NCBI RefSeq assembly: GCF_005877905.1
Contig: NZ_SWDV01000002.1
Coordinates: forward strand, 307,885 to 371,884
Direction: 5' to 3'
Length of the DNA stretch: 64,000 nt
Source of the DNA: Pseudomonas nicosulfuronedens
GTDB lineage: Bacteria; Pseudomonadota; Gammaproteobacteria; Pseudomonadales; Pseudomonadaceae
The notes below the pieces were generated by a model. That model did not search any database. It was not told where the DNA came from and saw only the letters and a program-made list of their open reading frames with translations. The position numbers and the translations under genes are program-made. Below are positions 20,060 through 28,472 of the stretch, one piece after another (positions within the stretch are counted from its first letter, which is position 1; each line of letters begins with the position of its first letter).

Positions 20060-21111
20060 CGCTGGCGACAGGCCTTCCGGAGTCGCTGGTCGAGTTCCTG
20101 CGGCAGTCGGTGAATGCGCCGCAGGATCGGGTCGAGGCGCAGGACTTCGTCCGTCGTTCCGATGTCCGCGAGTTGTACCGTGACACCCTGGGAACGCCCC
20201 GCGCGGACGAGATGCTTGCCCAGTGCGCGGTGCTGTTTCCCGAGCTCAACCTTAACCGTGCGTCGTTGCTGGCGCTGTTCTGCGGCAGTTGGGTGGAAGG
20301 CGGTGCCAGTCCGCGTATTGCCTTCGCGGCAGTGCTGGATGCGTTGGGGCGTGCGCTGGCGGTACTGCGCCCGTATTGCGCTGACGAAGAAGCCGAGGAC
20401 GACGAGGACGCACAGGCCGCAGCCCGACAGGCTCGCGCGCGGCTCGACAGCCTGACGCCTTCGCAGTCACTGCTCATTGACAGCGCACACGCGGCGGTCG
20501 ACCTGCTGGTATTGCCGCTGATGACCATGCTGATGCGCTCGCGGGACAATCACCGCGACTTCCTGGCCAATGGCGAGCTCCTGCTCGCCATCGACGCGAT
20601 GGTGAAGTCCAACACCACGCTGCCCTTCGAAAACCTGCACTTCCTCGATCACGCGGCGGCGCTGACCTACGAAGACGAGCTGGTGGTGATCCTGCCCGCG
20701 ACGCGCACGGGGCTGGTGGTGAGCGCGCAGGGCATCAACTGCAATTTCCACGCGTTCTCTCTCCTGCAACCGCTGCTGGCCGCCCATGGCAAGCGGCTCG
20801 GGTTGCAGGTGTCGGCGCCGGTTTCGGCAACCGAGGTACCAAGGGAAGACAGAGCGCAGTACCTGTGGCTGCAGGCGTTCGCCTACGAGAAGGGCGAGTT
20901 GGTCAACAACCTGGCCTGGGCTTGGGGTGAGGCGCCATTGCGCAGCAATAGCCGCAAACACGGCCATTGCGTGTTGATCGCGCTGGATACCGAAGAGGGC
21001 GTGTCGCGTTCCTGGTCGGGCTTCGCTGATCGGCTGCACGACGCGCATCAGCCGTCGGTGGAGCTCGTCCGCTTCCTCAGCGAGGACGAAGTGGTGGCCT
21101 ATCTGGCGTGA
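20056..21111 (+). CDS. Unknown 351-residue protein, last gene of the rtcR-NADAR-SUKH cluster
   Basis: No family recognised. ATG at 20056 overlaps the SUKH stop (ATGA), so translation is coupled. The N-terminal 110 residues are helical (LPESLVEFLRQSVNAPQDRV); an acidic linker follows (CADEEAEDDEDAQAAARQAR). The C-terminal 170 residues have mixed alpha/beta character with short hydrophobic strands (ELVVILPATRTGLVVSAQG) and aromatic motifs. No signal peptide, no membrane helix, no zinc pairs and no clear nuclease or NTPase motif. It ends the cluster; the convergent DUF4105 gene begins 48 bases later. It could be a substrate adaptor or a second immunity-like component of this mini-operon. Confidence 0.8.
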   Translation: MTLATGLPESLVEFLRQSVNAPQDRVEAQDFVRRSDVRELYRDTLGTPRADEMLAQCAVLFPELNLNRASLLALFCGSWVEGGASPRIAFAAVLDALGRALAVLRPYCADEEAEDDEDAQAAARQARARLDSLTPSQSLLIDSAHAAVDLLVLPLMTMLMRSRDNHRDFLANGELLLAIDAMVKSNTTLPFENLHFLDHAAALTYEDELVVILPATRTGLVVSAQGINCNFHAFSLLQPLLAAHGKRLGLQVSAPVSATEVPREDRAQYLWLQAFAYEKGELVNNLAWAWGEAPLRSNSRKHGHCVLIALDTEEGVSRSWSGFADRLHDAHQPSVELVRFLSEDEVVAYLA

Positions 21112-21159
21112 CGCCGGCAAAGGCGCGCCACGGCATCGGCCGCAGCGCGCCTTCCCGGG

Positions 21160-23025
21160 TCAGTAGTGGTACCAGCGCAGCTCCAGCATCACTTCACTGC
21201 GCGGGCTGGCTTCATGGCTGAACTCGCGTTGTGCCGACAGGCGCAGGCCGAGGTTGCGGCCCAGTTCCACCTGCTGGCCGAAGCTCAGGGTGCGGCGTAC
21301 TTCGCCGTTGTGGAAATAGTCGCCCTTGCCCTCGAGGCTGAGGTTGCCCAGCGGGTTGCTCCACAGCACGCCCGTGTCGAAGCCCATGGCTGGGGCGAGG
21401 GTGGCGGCGAAGTCCTGGTTGTTCTCCAGGCGCGCCGTGCCCAGGGCGTAGGCCTGCAGATCGTCGCTGAGCTTCCAGCTGCCACCGGCGCCGCCGTTGA
21501 GGTGGCCGACCAGGGTGTCGTGGTCGTTGTCGCTGTGCTTGCCGATCACTCGTTCCCAGCCGCCGGCGACCTGCCAGGACAGCGGTTTCAGCAGCTCGTT
21601 GCGTGGCGTCATGGAGCGGATGGTGACGAGGTCCAGCTGCTGCAGTTGCCAACGATTGCCCTCGTACTGGCGCAGCTTGAGCTGGCCAATCTCGATCTGT
21701 GCGCCAAGGGGGAAGCCGTAGGCGTTGTCGTCGAGATCGTGGTAGGCCATGCGCAGGCCGTACTGGGCGAAGGCTTCGCCATCGCGGCTGCCGGCGCCCA
21801 GTTGCCAGGTGCGTGACTCGTGGCCGTTCTCCGGCTGACCGGGGCGTTCCACGTCCAGTGCCGGCGGTGGGTTGCGGTTGATCGCCTTGAGCAGGTTGTA
21901 GCTGCGCGAGGCGGTGGACTGGTCGCGCTCCTGGCCGGTGGCGCGGTAGCGCACCAGGCGGAAGGCGGTGTCCTGCACCAGTGCCTGGCGGTCGGCGGGC
22001 AGGGCGGCGAACTCGGGGCTCTGCAGCTGGCTGTCGTCGTCGGCGATGTGGCGGGCCAGCACCTTCTCGTCGTGGCTCAACGGTTCGCCGCGGGCCAGCA
22101 GCTCACGCTCGCGGGATGGACGATAGTCCACCCGGTCGATCAGCCCGGCGTCCTTCACCGCGCGCACCGTATCGGTAGGGATGGCAGTGATCGGGAAGTG
22201 GTCGGTGAGCTCGGTGCCGGGGCGGGCGATCTCCAGCAGTTCGAGCAGGCGGAATGAACAGTTCTCGTCGAAGAAGTAGTACTTGAAGCGGATCTGCTTC
22301 AGCTCCCAGACGTGCTCGACCATGCGCGCGGTTTCTTCCGGCGTCAGGTTCAGGCGGTACTCCCAGAGGTCGCGGTTCTCCAGGCGGCTGTACTCGGAGA
22401 GCTTCTCGCGGTAGGGCACCAGGGCGAACAGGCCGGGGTAGCCGCCCATCAGGCCTTTCCAGGCATAGAGGATGCTGTTGTCCATGCCCTCGATGTAGGC
22501 GCCGAAGTTGAGCGCGTAGCTGAGCAGGGCGGTGTTGTCGGAGTCGACGTCGGCCTGGTCGATGCGCAGCAGGGTGTGACCGAACATCGAGGACGGGCTG
22601 TTCAGGTAGGCGGCGGGGAACACCAGCACGGCGCTGTGCGGGTTGATGTCCTGGTACCAGGTGGTGAACTCCTTGCACTCCACCGTCGGCAGGTCAGCGA
22701 GCTGCAACTGCTGGCGCAGCCAGCGGGTACGAGCCGGGTAGACACACTGGGCGTGCTTGTCGCCGAGGCTGGCTGGGGCATAGAGGGCCTTCACGGTGGC
22801 GGCCAGTTCGGATTCCGGATGGCGGTCTCCATCCTTGGCGAGGAAGAACCTAGGGTCGTCGACGAAGCTGCGCCAGCCACCGAGCTTGGCGTGCTCATAG
22901 TGACCCAGGGCCAGCCAGTAGGGCTCGTTGGCCAGGCTTTGCAGGCGTTGTGGGTCGATCGCGGGCGAAGCCAGCAGTGGGGTGCAGGCGCACAGCGCCA
23001 TCCAGGGCAACAGGCGTTTGGGCAT
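21160..23025 (-). CDS. DUF4105 (Lnb-type N-terminal domain) exported protein
   Basis: 621 residues with a signal peptide (MPKRLLPWMALCACTPLLAS, cleavage about 20). The N-terminal two thirds is the DUF4105 domain, a papain-like/NlpC-type fold related to part of the lipoprotein N-acyltransferase Lnb. Conserved blocks: CKEFTTWYQDINPHSAVLVF, NSPSSMFGHTLLRID with a candidate catalytic His, and FFDENCSFRLLELLE with a candidate Cys. The C-terminal third alternates polar and hydrophobic residues in beta-hairpin style (GAQIEIGQLKLRQYEGNRWQ, LEGKGDYFHNGEVRRTLSFG) and ends with LRWYHY, an aromatic terminus typical of outer-membrane barrels. So the protein probably combines a periplasmic enzyme domain and a barrel. 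It is followed in PAO1 order by DUF3015 and DksA-like genes, as here. Function unknown. Confidence 0.88.
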   Translation of the reverse strand: MPKRLLPWMALCACTPLLASPAIDPQRLQSLANEPYWLALGHYEHAKLGGWRSFVDDPRFFLAKDGDRHPESELAATVKALYAPASLGDKHAQCVYPARTRWLRQQLQLADLPTVECKEFTTWYQDINPHSAVLVFPAAYLNSPSSMFGHTLLRIDQADVDSDNTALLSYALNFGAYIEGMDNSILYAWKGLMGGYPGLFALVPYREKLSEYSRLENRDLWEYRLNLTPEETARMVEHVWELKQIRFKYYFFDENCSFRLLELLEIARPGTELTDHFPITAIPTDTVRAVKDAGLIDRVDYRPSRERELLARGEPLSHDEKVLARHIADDDSQLQSPEFAALPADRQALVQDTAFRLVRYRATGQERDQSTASRSYNLLKAINRNPPPALDVERPGQPENGHESRTWQLGAGSRDGEAFAQYGLRMAYHDLDDNAYGFPLGAQIEIGQLKLRQYEGNRWQLQQLDLVTIRSMTPRNELLKPLSWQVAGGWERVIGKHSDNDHDTLVGHLNGGAGGSWKLSDDLQAYALGTARLENNQDFAATLAPAMGFDTGVLWSNPLGNLSLEGKGDYFHNGEVRRTLSFGQQVELGRNLGLRLSAQREFSHEASPRSEVMLELRWYHY

Positions 23026-23086
23026 CGAGTGGGCTACTGGGAGGGAAGGGTGAGCCCGCCCGGAAGGGGCGGGCTCGCGTTGGCCA

Positions 23087-23575
23087 TCAGGCCTGTTCGG
23101 CGTACTTGGCCAGGGTGCTGTCCTGCTTCAGGACGGCCTGGGTGTTGGCGTAGACGTCCTCGGCGGTGACGTCCGACTTGTTGAAGATCTGCGCGAAGTG
23201 CTCGTGGGTGACCTGGGCGAAATGCGCGCGGTCCTCGGGCTTCACGCCCAGTACCACGGCGTAGGTGGTCAGCGCCTCGCCGTCACCCTTGGCCATGTCT
23301 TCGGACAGTTCGTCCATCATGCTGCTGAGCACGATCATCGGCTTGCCGCCGTAGGTCAGCGCACCATTGGTGTGGCAGCCGTTGGTGCCGGTGGTCATGC
23401 CGAAGGTGTTGTTGCCGCTGGTGCCGTTGGTAGTAGCTGCCAGGACGTGCGTGGCGGTACCGCGCTGGCCCTTGAACAGCATGTTGCCCCAACCGCAGCC
23501 GTCGCTGCCGGGGGCATCGGCGAGAGCACTCAGGGAGGCGGTGGCGAGGAGGGTACCGAGCAGAATCCTTTTCAT
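23087..23575 (-). CDS. DUF3015 family exported protein
   Basis: 162 residues with a signal peptide (MKRILLGTLLATASLSALAD). The mature protein opens with APGSDGCGWGNMLFKGQRG, the hallmark of DUF3015: a conserved Cys, then GNxLFxGxxG. A second Cys lies in TGTNGCHTNGALTYG, so one periplasmic disulphide is likely. The C-terminal half is helical (MDELSEDMAKGDGEALTTYA). It lies 61 bases upstream of the DUF4105 gene on the same strand and may be co-transcribed. Widely conserved in Pseudomonas; function unknown to me. Confidence 0.88.
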   Translation of the reverse strand: MKRILLGTLLATASLSALADAPGSDGCGWGNMLFKGQRGTATHVLAATTNGTSGNNTFGMTTGTNGCHTNGALTYGGKPMIVLSSMMDELSEDMAKGDGEALTTYAVVLGVKPEDRAHFAQVTHEHFAQIFNKSDVTAEDVYANTQAVLKQDSTLAKYAEQA

Positions 23576-23805
23576 CGTTTTTCTCTCTATATGAGGTCGG
23601 GGACCGTTGAACAGCCGCTGACAGCCTAACAGCGCCTGCCAGAGCTTTTCTCCAATGCCTTGCGGGTGTCAAGGCAACCGCTGCCGCAGACAGTATGGCC
23701 GAGCCCGCCTGGGGTGACTCAGATGACCGGCAGTTGATCGGCATCAGCGGCGGAAGTCTTGGAACCGACCACACTTGAATCAGTTCCCCTTTTGAGGAAG
23801 TCGTC

Positions 23806-24129
23806 ATGGTCGATTTCGATCCACGGCCAGCGCTGGACCAACTGGCTGCCGAGTACTCCAAGCGCGCCGAGGCCATCCGCCGCGACCTGGGTCGCAGCCA
23901 TTCGCCGGACTTCGCCGAGCAGGCCCAGCAGCGGCAGAACGACGACGTGCTGCGCGCCCTGCTGGCCGAAGCGGAGGCCGGCATGCGGCTGGTGGGCCTG
24001 GCGCGCCTGCGCCTGGCTGATGGGACCTACGGCGAGTGCGCGCGTTGCGGCGAGGCCATCGAGGAGCGCCGCCTGCGTGCCCTGCCAGCTGCCGAGCACT
24101 GCCTGCGCTGCGCCGATGCGGTGGACTGA
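23806..24129 (+). CDS. DksA/TraR-type C4 zinc-finger protein
   Basis: 107 residues. The N-terminal 70 residues form a helical hairpin (LDQLAAEYSKRAEAIRRDLG, LRALLAEAEAGMRLVGLARL). The C-terminus is a C4 zinc finger with Cys78-x2-Cys81 (CARC) and Cys99-x2-Cys102 (CLRC). DksA relatives enter the RNA polymerase secondary channel and alter promoter choice; at 107 residues with a short coiled coil this resembles the small TraR/YbiI-like group rather than DksA itself (about 150). The two acidic tip residues of DksA are not obvious. GAGGAAG lies 7 bases before the ATG. It diverges from DUF3015 and precedes the Lon-like protease gene. Confidence 0.9.
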   Translation: MVDFDPRPALDQLAAEYSKRAEAIRRDLGRSHSPDFAEQAQQRQNDDVLRALLAEAEAGMRLVGLARLRLADGTYGECARCGEAIEERRLRALPAAEHCLRCADAVD

Positions 24130-24225
24130 AACTGTCACCAATACTGCCTTGCCAGTGGCGCGCGGGCGGCGCGAGAATGCGGACGAATCTCCGCGGCCTC
24201 GCGCCGCCCGAAGCAAGGACCTCCA

Positions 24226-26757
24226 ATGCCCGATTCCGTTGCTGCCGGCCTGCGCCTGGCGCCCGATGAACTGACCCGCCCCTTCACCCCCGAACAGTTT
24301 CCCTTCAAGACCACCGAAGAACTGGAGCCTTTCCTGGGCGTGCTCGGACAGGAGCGCGCGGTCGAGGCGCTGCAGTTCGGCGTGGCGATGCCGCGCCCGG
24401 GTTACAACGTGTTCGTCATGGGCGAGCCGGGCACCGGCCGCTTCTCCTTCGTGCAACGCTATCTGAAGGCCGAGGGCAAGCGACTGCCGACGCCGGCCGA
24501 CTGGGTCTACGTCAACAACTTCGATGATTCGCGCGAGCCGCGCGTGATCGAACTGCCCCCGGGCAGCGCCGCCGAGTTCGGTACCGACATCGATCACCTG
24601 ATCGACAACCTGTTGTCCACCTTCCCCTCGGTGTTCGAGAACCCGGCGTACCAGCAGAAGAAGAGCGCCATCGACCGGGCCTTCAACCAGCGCTACGACA
24701 AGGCCCTCGATACCGTCGAGCGGCTGGCGCTGGAGAAGGAAGTCGCCCTGTACCGCGACAGCGCCAACATCGCCTTCACCCCGATGAAGGACGGCAAGGC
24801 CCTGGATGAGGCCGAGTTCGCCCAGCTGCCGGAGGAGGAGCGCGAGCGCTTCCACGCCGACATCGCCGACCTGGAGGAGCACCTCAACGAAGAACTTTCC
24901 AGCTTGCCGCAGTGGAAGCGCGAGTCGAGCAACCAGCTGCGCCAGCTCAACGAGGAAACCATCACCCTGGCGCTGCAGCCGCTGCTGGCGCCACTGGTGG
25001 AGAAGTACAACAACAACTCCGGGGTCAGCGCCTACCTGCAGGCCATGCAGCTGAACCTGTTGAAGACCGTGGTCGACCAGCTGGTAGACGCCGAGCGTAC
25101 CGACCCGCAGCGCAAGCAGAGCCTGGAGGAGCAATACGCGCCGAACCAGGCGATCGGCCACCATGCCACCAGCGGTGCGCCGGTGGTGTTCGAGTCGCAC
25201 CCGACCTACGACAACCTGTTCGGCCGCATCGAGTACGCCTCCGACCAGGGCGCGCTCTACACCAGTTACCGCCAGCTGCGTCCCGGTGCGTTGCACCGCG
25301 CCAACGGCGGCTTCCTGGTGCTGGAGGCAGAGAAGCTGCTGAGCGAGCCGTTCGTCTGGGACGCCCTCAAGCGTGCGCTGCAATCGCGCCAGCTGAAGAT
25401 GGAGTCGCCACTGGCCGAGCTGGGTCGCCTGACCGCCATGAGCCTGACGCCCCAGGTGATCCCGCTGAACATCAAGGTGATCATCATCGGCTCGCGGCAG
25501 ATCTACTACACGCTGCAGGACCTGGATCCGGACTTCCAGGAGATGTTCCGCGTGCTGGTGGACTTCGACGAAGACATCCCGCTGGCCGAGGACAGCCTCG
25601 AACAGTTCGCCCAGCTGCTCAAGACCCGTACCTCGGAGGAGGGCCTGGCGCCGCTCACCCGTGAAGCCGTGGCCCGCCTGGCGACCTACAGCGCCCGCCT
25701 GGCCGAACATCAGGGGCGTCTCTCGGCACGCATCGGCGACCTGTTCCAGCTGGTCAGCGAAGCGGACTTCATCCGCCAGCTGGCCGGCCAGGAAGTGACC
25801 GACCTGGGCCACATCGAGCGCGCCCTGAAGGCCAAGGAAACCCGGACAGGCCGCGTGTCAGCGCGCATTCTCGACGACATCCTCGCCGGTATCATCCTGA
25901 TCGACAGCGAAGGCGCTGCGGTGGGCAAGTGCAACGGCCTGACTGTGCTGGAAGTGGGTGACTCCGCCTTCGGCATGCCGGCGCGCATCTCCGCCACCGT
26001 CTACCCCGGCGGCAGCGGCATCGTCGACATCGAGCGCGAGGTCAACCTCGGCCAGCCAATCCACTCCAAGGGCGTGATGATCCTGACTGGCTACCTTGGC
26101 AGCCGCTACGCCCAGGAATTCCCCCTGGAGATTTCCGCGAGCATCGCCCTGGAGCAGTCCTACGGCTACGTCGACGGCGACAGCGCGTCGCTGGGCGAGG
26201 TCTGCACGCTGATCTCCGCCCTGTCGCGCACGCCGCTGCGGCAGTGCTTCGCCATCACCGGCTCGATCAACCAGTTCGGTGAAGTGCAGGCGGTCGGCGG
26301 GGTCAACGAGAAGATCGAGGGCTTCTTCCGGCTCTGCGAGGCGCGTGGCCTGACCGGCGAGCAGGGTGTGATCATCCCGCGCGCCAACGTTGCCACCCTG
26401 ATGCTCGACGAGCGCGTGCTGCAGGCGGTGCGCAACGGCCAGTTCCACATCTACGCCGTGCGCCAGGCCGACGAGGCGTTGAGCCTGCTGGTCGGCGAGC
26501 CGGCCGGTGCGCCGGATGCCAAGGGCCACTTCCCCAAGGGCAGCGTCAACGCCCGTGTCGTCGAGCGCCTGAAGGAAATCTCCGAGCTGGGCATGGACGA
26601 GGAAGAGAAGGAAAAACCGGCCAAGGAGCCCGCCGCCAAGCCCGCCAGCAAGTCGAAAGTGAAGGCACCGGCGGAAAAGGTTCCTGCAGATGAAGCTCTT
26701 GTCGACCAGGCTCCGGTGAAAAAGGAGCGTGCCCGCAAGAAGAAAGACGCCGACTGA
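24226..26757 (+). CDS. Lon-family ATP-dependent protease (AAA_32/LonB-like)
   Basis: 843 residues. N-terminal AAA+ region with VFVMGEPGTGRFSFVQRYL (66-80): the usual Walker A lysine is arginine (GTGR), as is common in this Lon-like branch. The middle holds a long helical insertion (about 160-290). The proteolytic dyad is clear: Ser653 in YVDGDSASLGEV and Lys696 in VGGVNEKIEGFF, spaced 43 residues exactly as Ser679/Lys722 in E. coli Lon. There is no N-terminal substrate-binding domain as in classical Lon. The last 55 residues are a Lys/Ala/Pro-rich low-complexity tail (KPAKEPAAKPASKSKVKAPA). Start ATG at 24226 gives MPDSVAAGLRLAPDELTRPF. A strong hairpin follows the gene. Substrates unknown. 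Confidence 0.93.
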   Translation: MPDSVAAGLRLAPDELTRPFTPEQFPFKTTEELEPFLGVLGQERAVEALQFGVAMPRPGYNVFVMGEPGTGRFSFVQRYLKAEGKRLPTPADWVYVNNFDDSREPRVIELPPGSAAEFGTDIDHLIDNLLSTFPSVFENPAYQQKKSAIDRAFNQRYDKALDTVERLALEKEVALYRDSANIAFTPMKDGKALDEAEFAQLPEEERERFHADIADLEEHLNEELSSLPQWKRESSNQLRQLNEETITLALQPLLAPLVEKYNNNSGVSAYLQAMQLNLLKTVVDQLVDAERTDPQRKQSLEEQYAPNQAIGHHATSGAPVVFESHPTYDNLFGRIEYASDQGALYTSYRQLRPGALHRANGGFLVLEAEKLLSEPFVWDALKRALQSRQLKMESPLAELGRLTAMSLTPQVIPLNIKVIIIGSRQIYYTLQDLDPDFQEMFRVLVDFDEDIPLAEDSLEQFAQLLKTRTSEEGLAPLTREAVARLATYSARLAEHQGRLSARIGDLFQLVSEADFIRQLAGQEVTDLGHIERALKAKETRTGRVSARILDDILAGIILIDSEGAAVGKCNGLTVLEVGDSAFGMPARISATVYPGGSGIVDIEREVNLGQPIHSKGVMILTGYLGSRYAQEFPLEISASIALEQSYGYVDGDSASLGEVCTLISALSRTPLRQCFAITGSINQFGEVQAVGGVNEKIEGFFRLCEARGLTGEQGVIIPRANVATLMLDERVLQAVRNGQFHIYAVRQADEALSLLVGEPAGAPDAKGHFPKGSVNARVVERLKEISELGMDEEEKEKPAKEPAAKPASKSKVKAPAEKVPADEALVDQAPVKKERARKKKDAD

Positions 26758-26773
26758 ACACGGTCTGGCGCAA

Positions 26774-26806
26774 GGTGCCGGTCGGAGCATTCCGCCGGCG
26801 CCATTT
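26774..26806 (+). terminator. Hairpin terminator after the Lon-like gene
   Basis: GGTGCCGG / CCGGCGCC stem extended inward by CGGA/TCCG and followed by ATTTTC, starting 17 bases after the stop codon. The T-run is short, so efficiency is uncertain. Confidence 0.55.
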
Positions 26807-26904
26807 TCACGTCGTTGTCTGCAAGATAGCCGGATAAATCCGCACTTTCGCGTGTCGGAACCTGGGTGTAGTCTCGAACTCAGGACAACCGCGAGGGTGC
26901 CGCC

Positions 26905-27246
26905 ATGCCGCGTAACCTCTGCCTTATCCGCCCCTGTCTGGGGCTGACCACGCGCATCGAGTGCGAGATCAGGCCGCTGGCCGGAGAGAATGGACTCTGG
27001 ACCTTGTTGTGTGCCGCCGGCATGTCCGGCGCGCAGCCCACCGCCATCAAGGCGCAGGGCCCGTTCTGCGGGCCTTTCGTGGCCGAAGGTGTGCTCGAGG
27101 CGATCTCCGACTGCCTGGCCCAGCAGGGCTACATCGTGGCAGACGATCCCCCCATCTGGCAGTTGCACCTGCAGGGCGAACTGCGCCGCCTGAACGGCGA
27201 ACGCTCGCGTCATGTCGGCAACTTCCAGTTCCGCCCTGAAGGTTGA
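26905..27246 (+). CDS. Conserved hypothetical protein, 113 residues
   Basis: Sequence begins MPRNLCLIRPCLGLTTRIEC and continues with alternating short strands and a helix (GPFVAEGVLEAISDCLAQQG), ending in a beta-rich stretch (PPIWQLHLQGELRRLNGERS). Several cysteines (positions 6, 11, 20, 36) lack a zinc-finger spacing. No signal peptide or membrane helix. GAGGGTG precedes the ATG. The gene sits alone between the Lon-like protease and the UPF0114 membrane protein, at the place where PAO1 also has a small hypothetical gene (from memory). Function unknown. Confidence 0.8.
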   Translation: MPRNLCLIRPCLGLTTRIECEIRPLAGENGLWTLLCAAGMSGAQPTAIKAQGPFCGPFVAEGVLEAISDCLAQQGYIVADDPPIWQLHLQGELRRLNGERSRHVGNFQFRPEG

Positions 27247-27450
27247 GGCTTTCAACCCTGAGAGAGGGGTTGCACAGTCCCTGTGCGATCCGCTGAAAGC
27301 CGCGGGGTGCCTGGTCGCTACGGCTTCATACCGTGGCCGTCCACCTGTTTGTCCACAGACATAATTATCCATAGAAAGCCGGGATCACTCGCAAAAGTCA
27401 TCCGCTATACTGCGGCCGCCCCTTTCCCAACGACCATTCCCGCGAGAACC

Positions 27451-27945
27451 ATGGAACGCTTCGTCGAAAACTCCCTGTACGCCGCGCGCTGGCTGCTGGC
27501 GCCGATCTACATTGGCCTGTCGCTGGCCCTGCTGGCGCTGACCATCAAATTCTTCCAGGAAATCTTCCACATCCTGCCCAGCATCTTCAGCATCGCCGAG
27601 GCGGACCTGATCCTGGTGCTGCTGTCGCTGATCGACATGGCGCTGGTCGGCGGTCTGCTGGTGATGGTGATGTTCTCCGGCTACGAGAACTTCGTGTCGC
27701 AGCTGGATATCGACGAAGGCAAGGAGAAGCTCAGCTGGCTCGGCAAGATGGACGCCAGTTCGCTGAAGAACAAGGTGGCCGCCTCCATCGTGGCGATCTC
27801 CTCGATCCACCTGCTGCGTATCTTCATGGATGCCAAGAACATCGAAGACAACAAGCTGATGTGGTACGTGATCATGCACCTCACCTTCGTTCTCTCGGCC
27901 TTCGCCATGGGCTACCTGGACAAGGCCACGCGCCACGACCACTGA
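27451..27945 (+). CDS. UPF0114 (YqhA/TIGR00645) inner-membrane protein
   Basis: 164 residues. Four hydrophobic segments: about 12-32 ([20 protein letters not shown]), 50-75 ([20 protein letters not shown]), 107-122, and 137-155 ([20 protein letters not shown]). The conserved motif [20 protein letters not shown] in the cytoplasmic loop identifies the UPF0114 family; the physiological role is unknown. I chose the ATG at 27451 ([20 protein letters not shown]), the family N-terminus; an upstream in-frame extension covers the promoter region. A terminator-like hairpin follows at 27967. Confidence 0.93.
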   Translation: MERFVENSLYAARWLLAPIYIGLSLALLALTIKFFQEIFHILPSIFSIAEADLILVLLSLIDMALVGGLLVMVMFSGYENFVSQLDIDEGKEKLSWLGKMDASSLKNKVAASIVAISSIHLLRIFMDAKNIEDNKLMWYVIMHLTFVLSAFAMGYLDKATRHDH

Positions 27946-27966
27946 GGCTTTACGGCTCCATTCTTG

Positions 27967-28005
27967 CCGCCCGGCCGTTGCGAAACGGACGGGCGGTTGT
28001 GTTTT
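27967..28005 (+). terminator. Rho-independent terminator after the UPF0114 gene
   Basis: CCGCCCG-GC-CGTT-GCGA-AACG-GA-CGGGCGG followed by TTGTGTTTTC. The stem has one symmetric internal loop; it starts 22 bases past the stop. Confidence 0.75.
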
Positions 28006-28071
28006 CGGCTTGCGGTAGGCGCCTGCTGGTCAAGACTTTCCGCGTGGATCAATCCGCAGGAGGTGCAGCAC

Positions 28072-28368
28072 ATGAATCTGCAGGAACTGACCAGTCGCTC
28101 CGTTGCTGGCGATATCGACGAGATCAACCTGGTGTCGCTGGAAGGCGATATCTACGTACTGGAGGCTCGCATGGGCGCGCGCTTCTATCCGGTCCAGGAC
28201 GAGGCTGGGCATGTCATCAGTGTGCGCTCGGTCGCCCACGCTCGGGAGGTGCTGCGGGCACTACCCAGCGTTCCCTTCCATCTGGTGCATGCTGTGGTGC
28301 ATGACGAGATGTGTGGCATGGACGACGAGCGCGACATTGGCGCCGGCGTGACTATTCCGTTGCACTGA
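28072..28368 (+). CDS. Small conserved protein (DUF6482-like), 98 residues
   Basis: Starts at ATG 28072 (MNLQELTSRSVAGDIDEINL), with CAGGAGG eight bases upstream, a strong ribosome-binding site. The pattern LVSLEGDIYVLEARMGARFY followed by SVAHAREVLRALPSVPFHLVH is that of a small alpha/beta protein family common in pseudomonads (DUF6482, by recall). The C-terminus contains HDEMCGMD. No signal peptide. It is monocistronic as far as I can see, with fklB starting 104 bases later. Function unknown. Confidence 0.82.
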   Translation: MNLQELTSRSVAGDIDEINLVSLEGDIYVLEARMGARFYPVQDEAGHVISVRSVAHAREVLRALPSVPFHLVHAVVHDEMCGMDDERDIGAGVTIPLH

Positions 28369-28472
28369 GTCCGTTGCGCGAGGCCTATTCCGCCGCGCGA
28401 GGCGCGGTGGGGGAGGCGGTGCATCTGTGCTAGGCTGGCGGCCCTTTTTTGAACCCCCAGCGGAGCGCCGCC

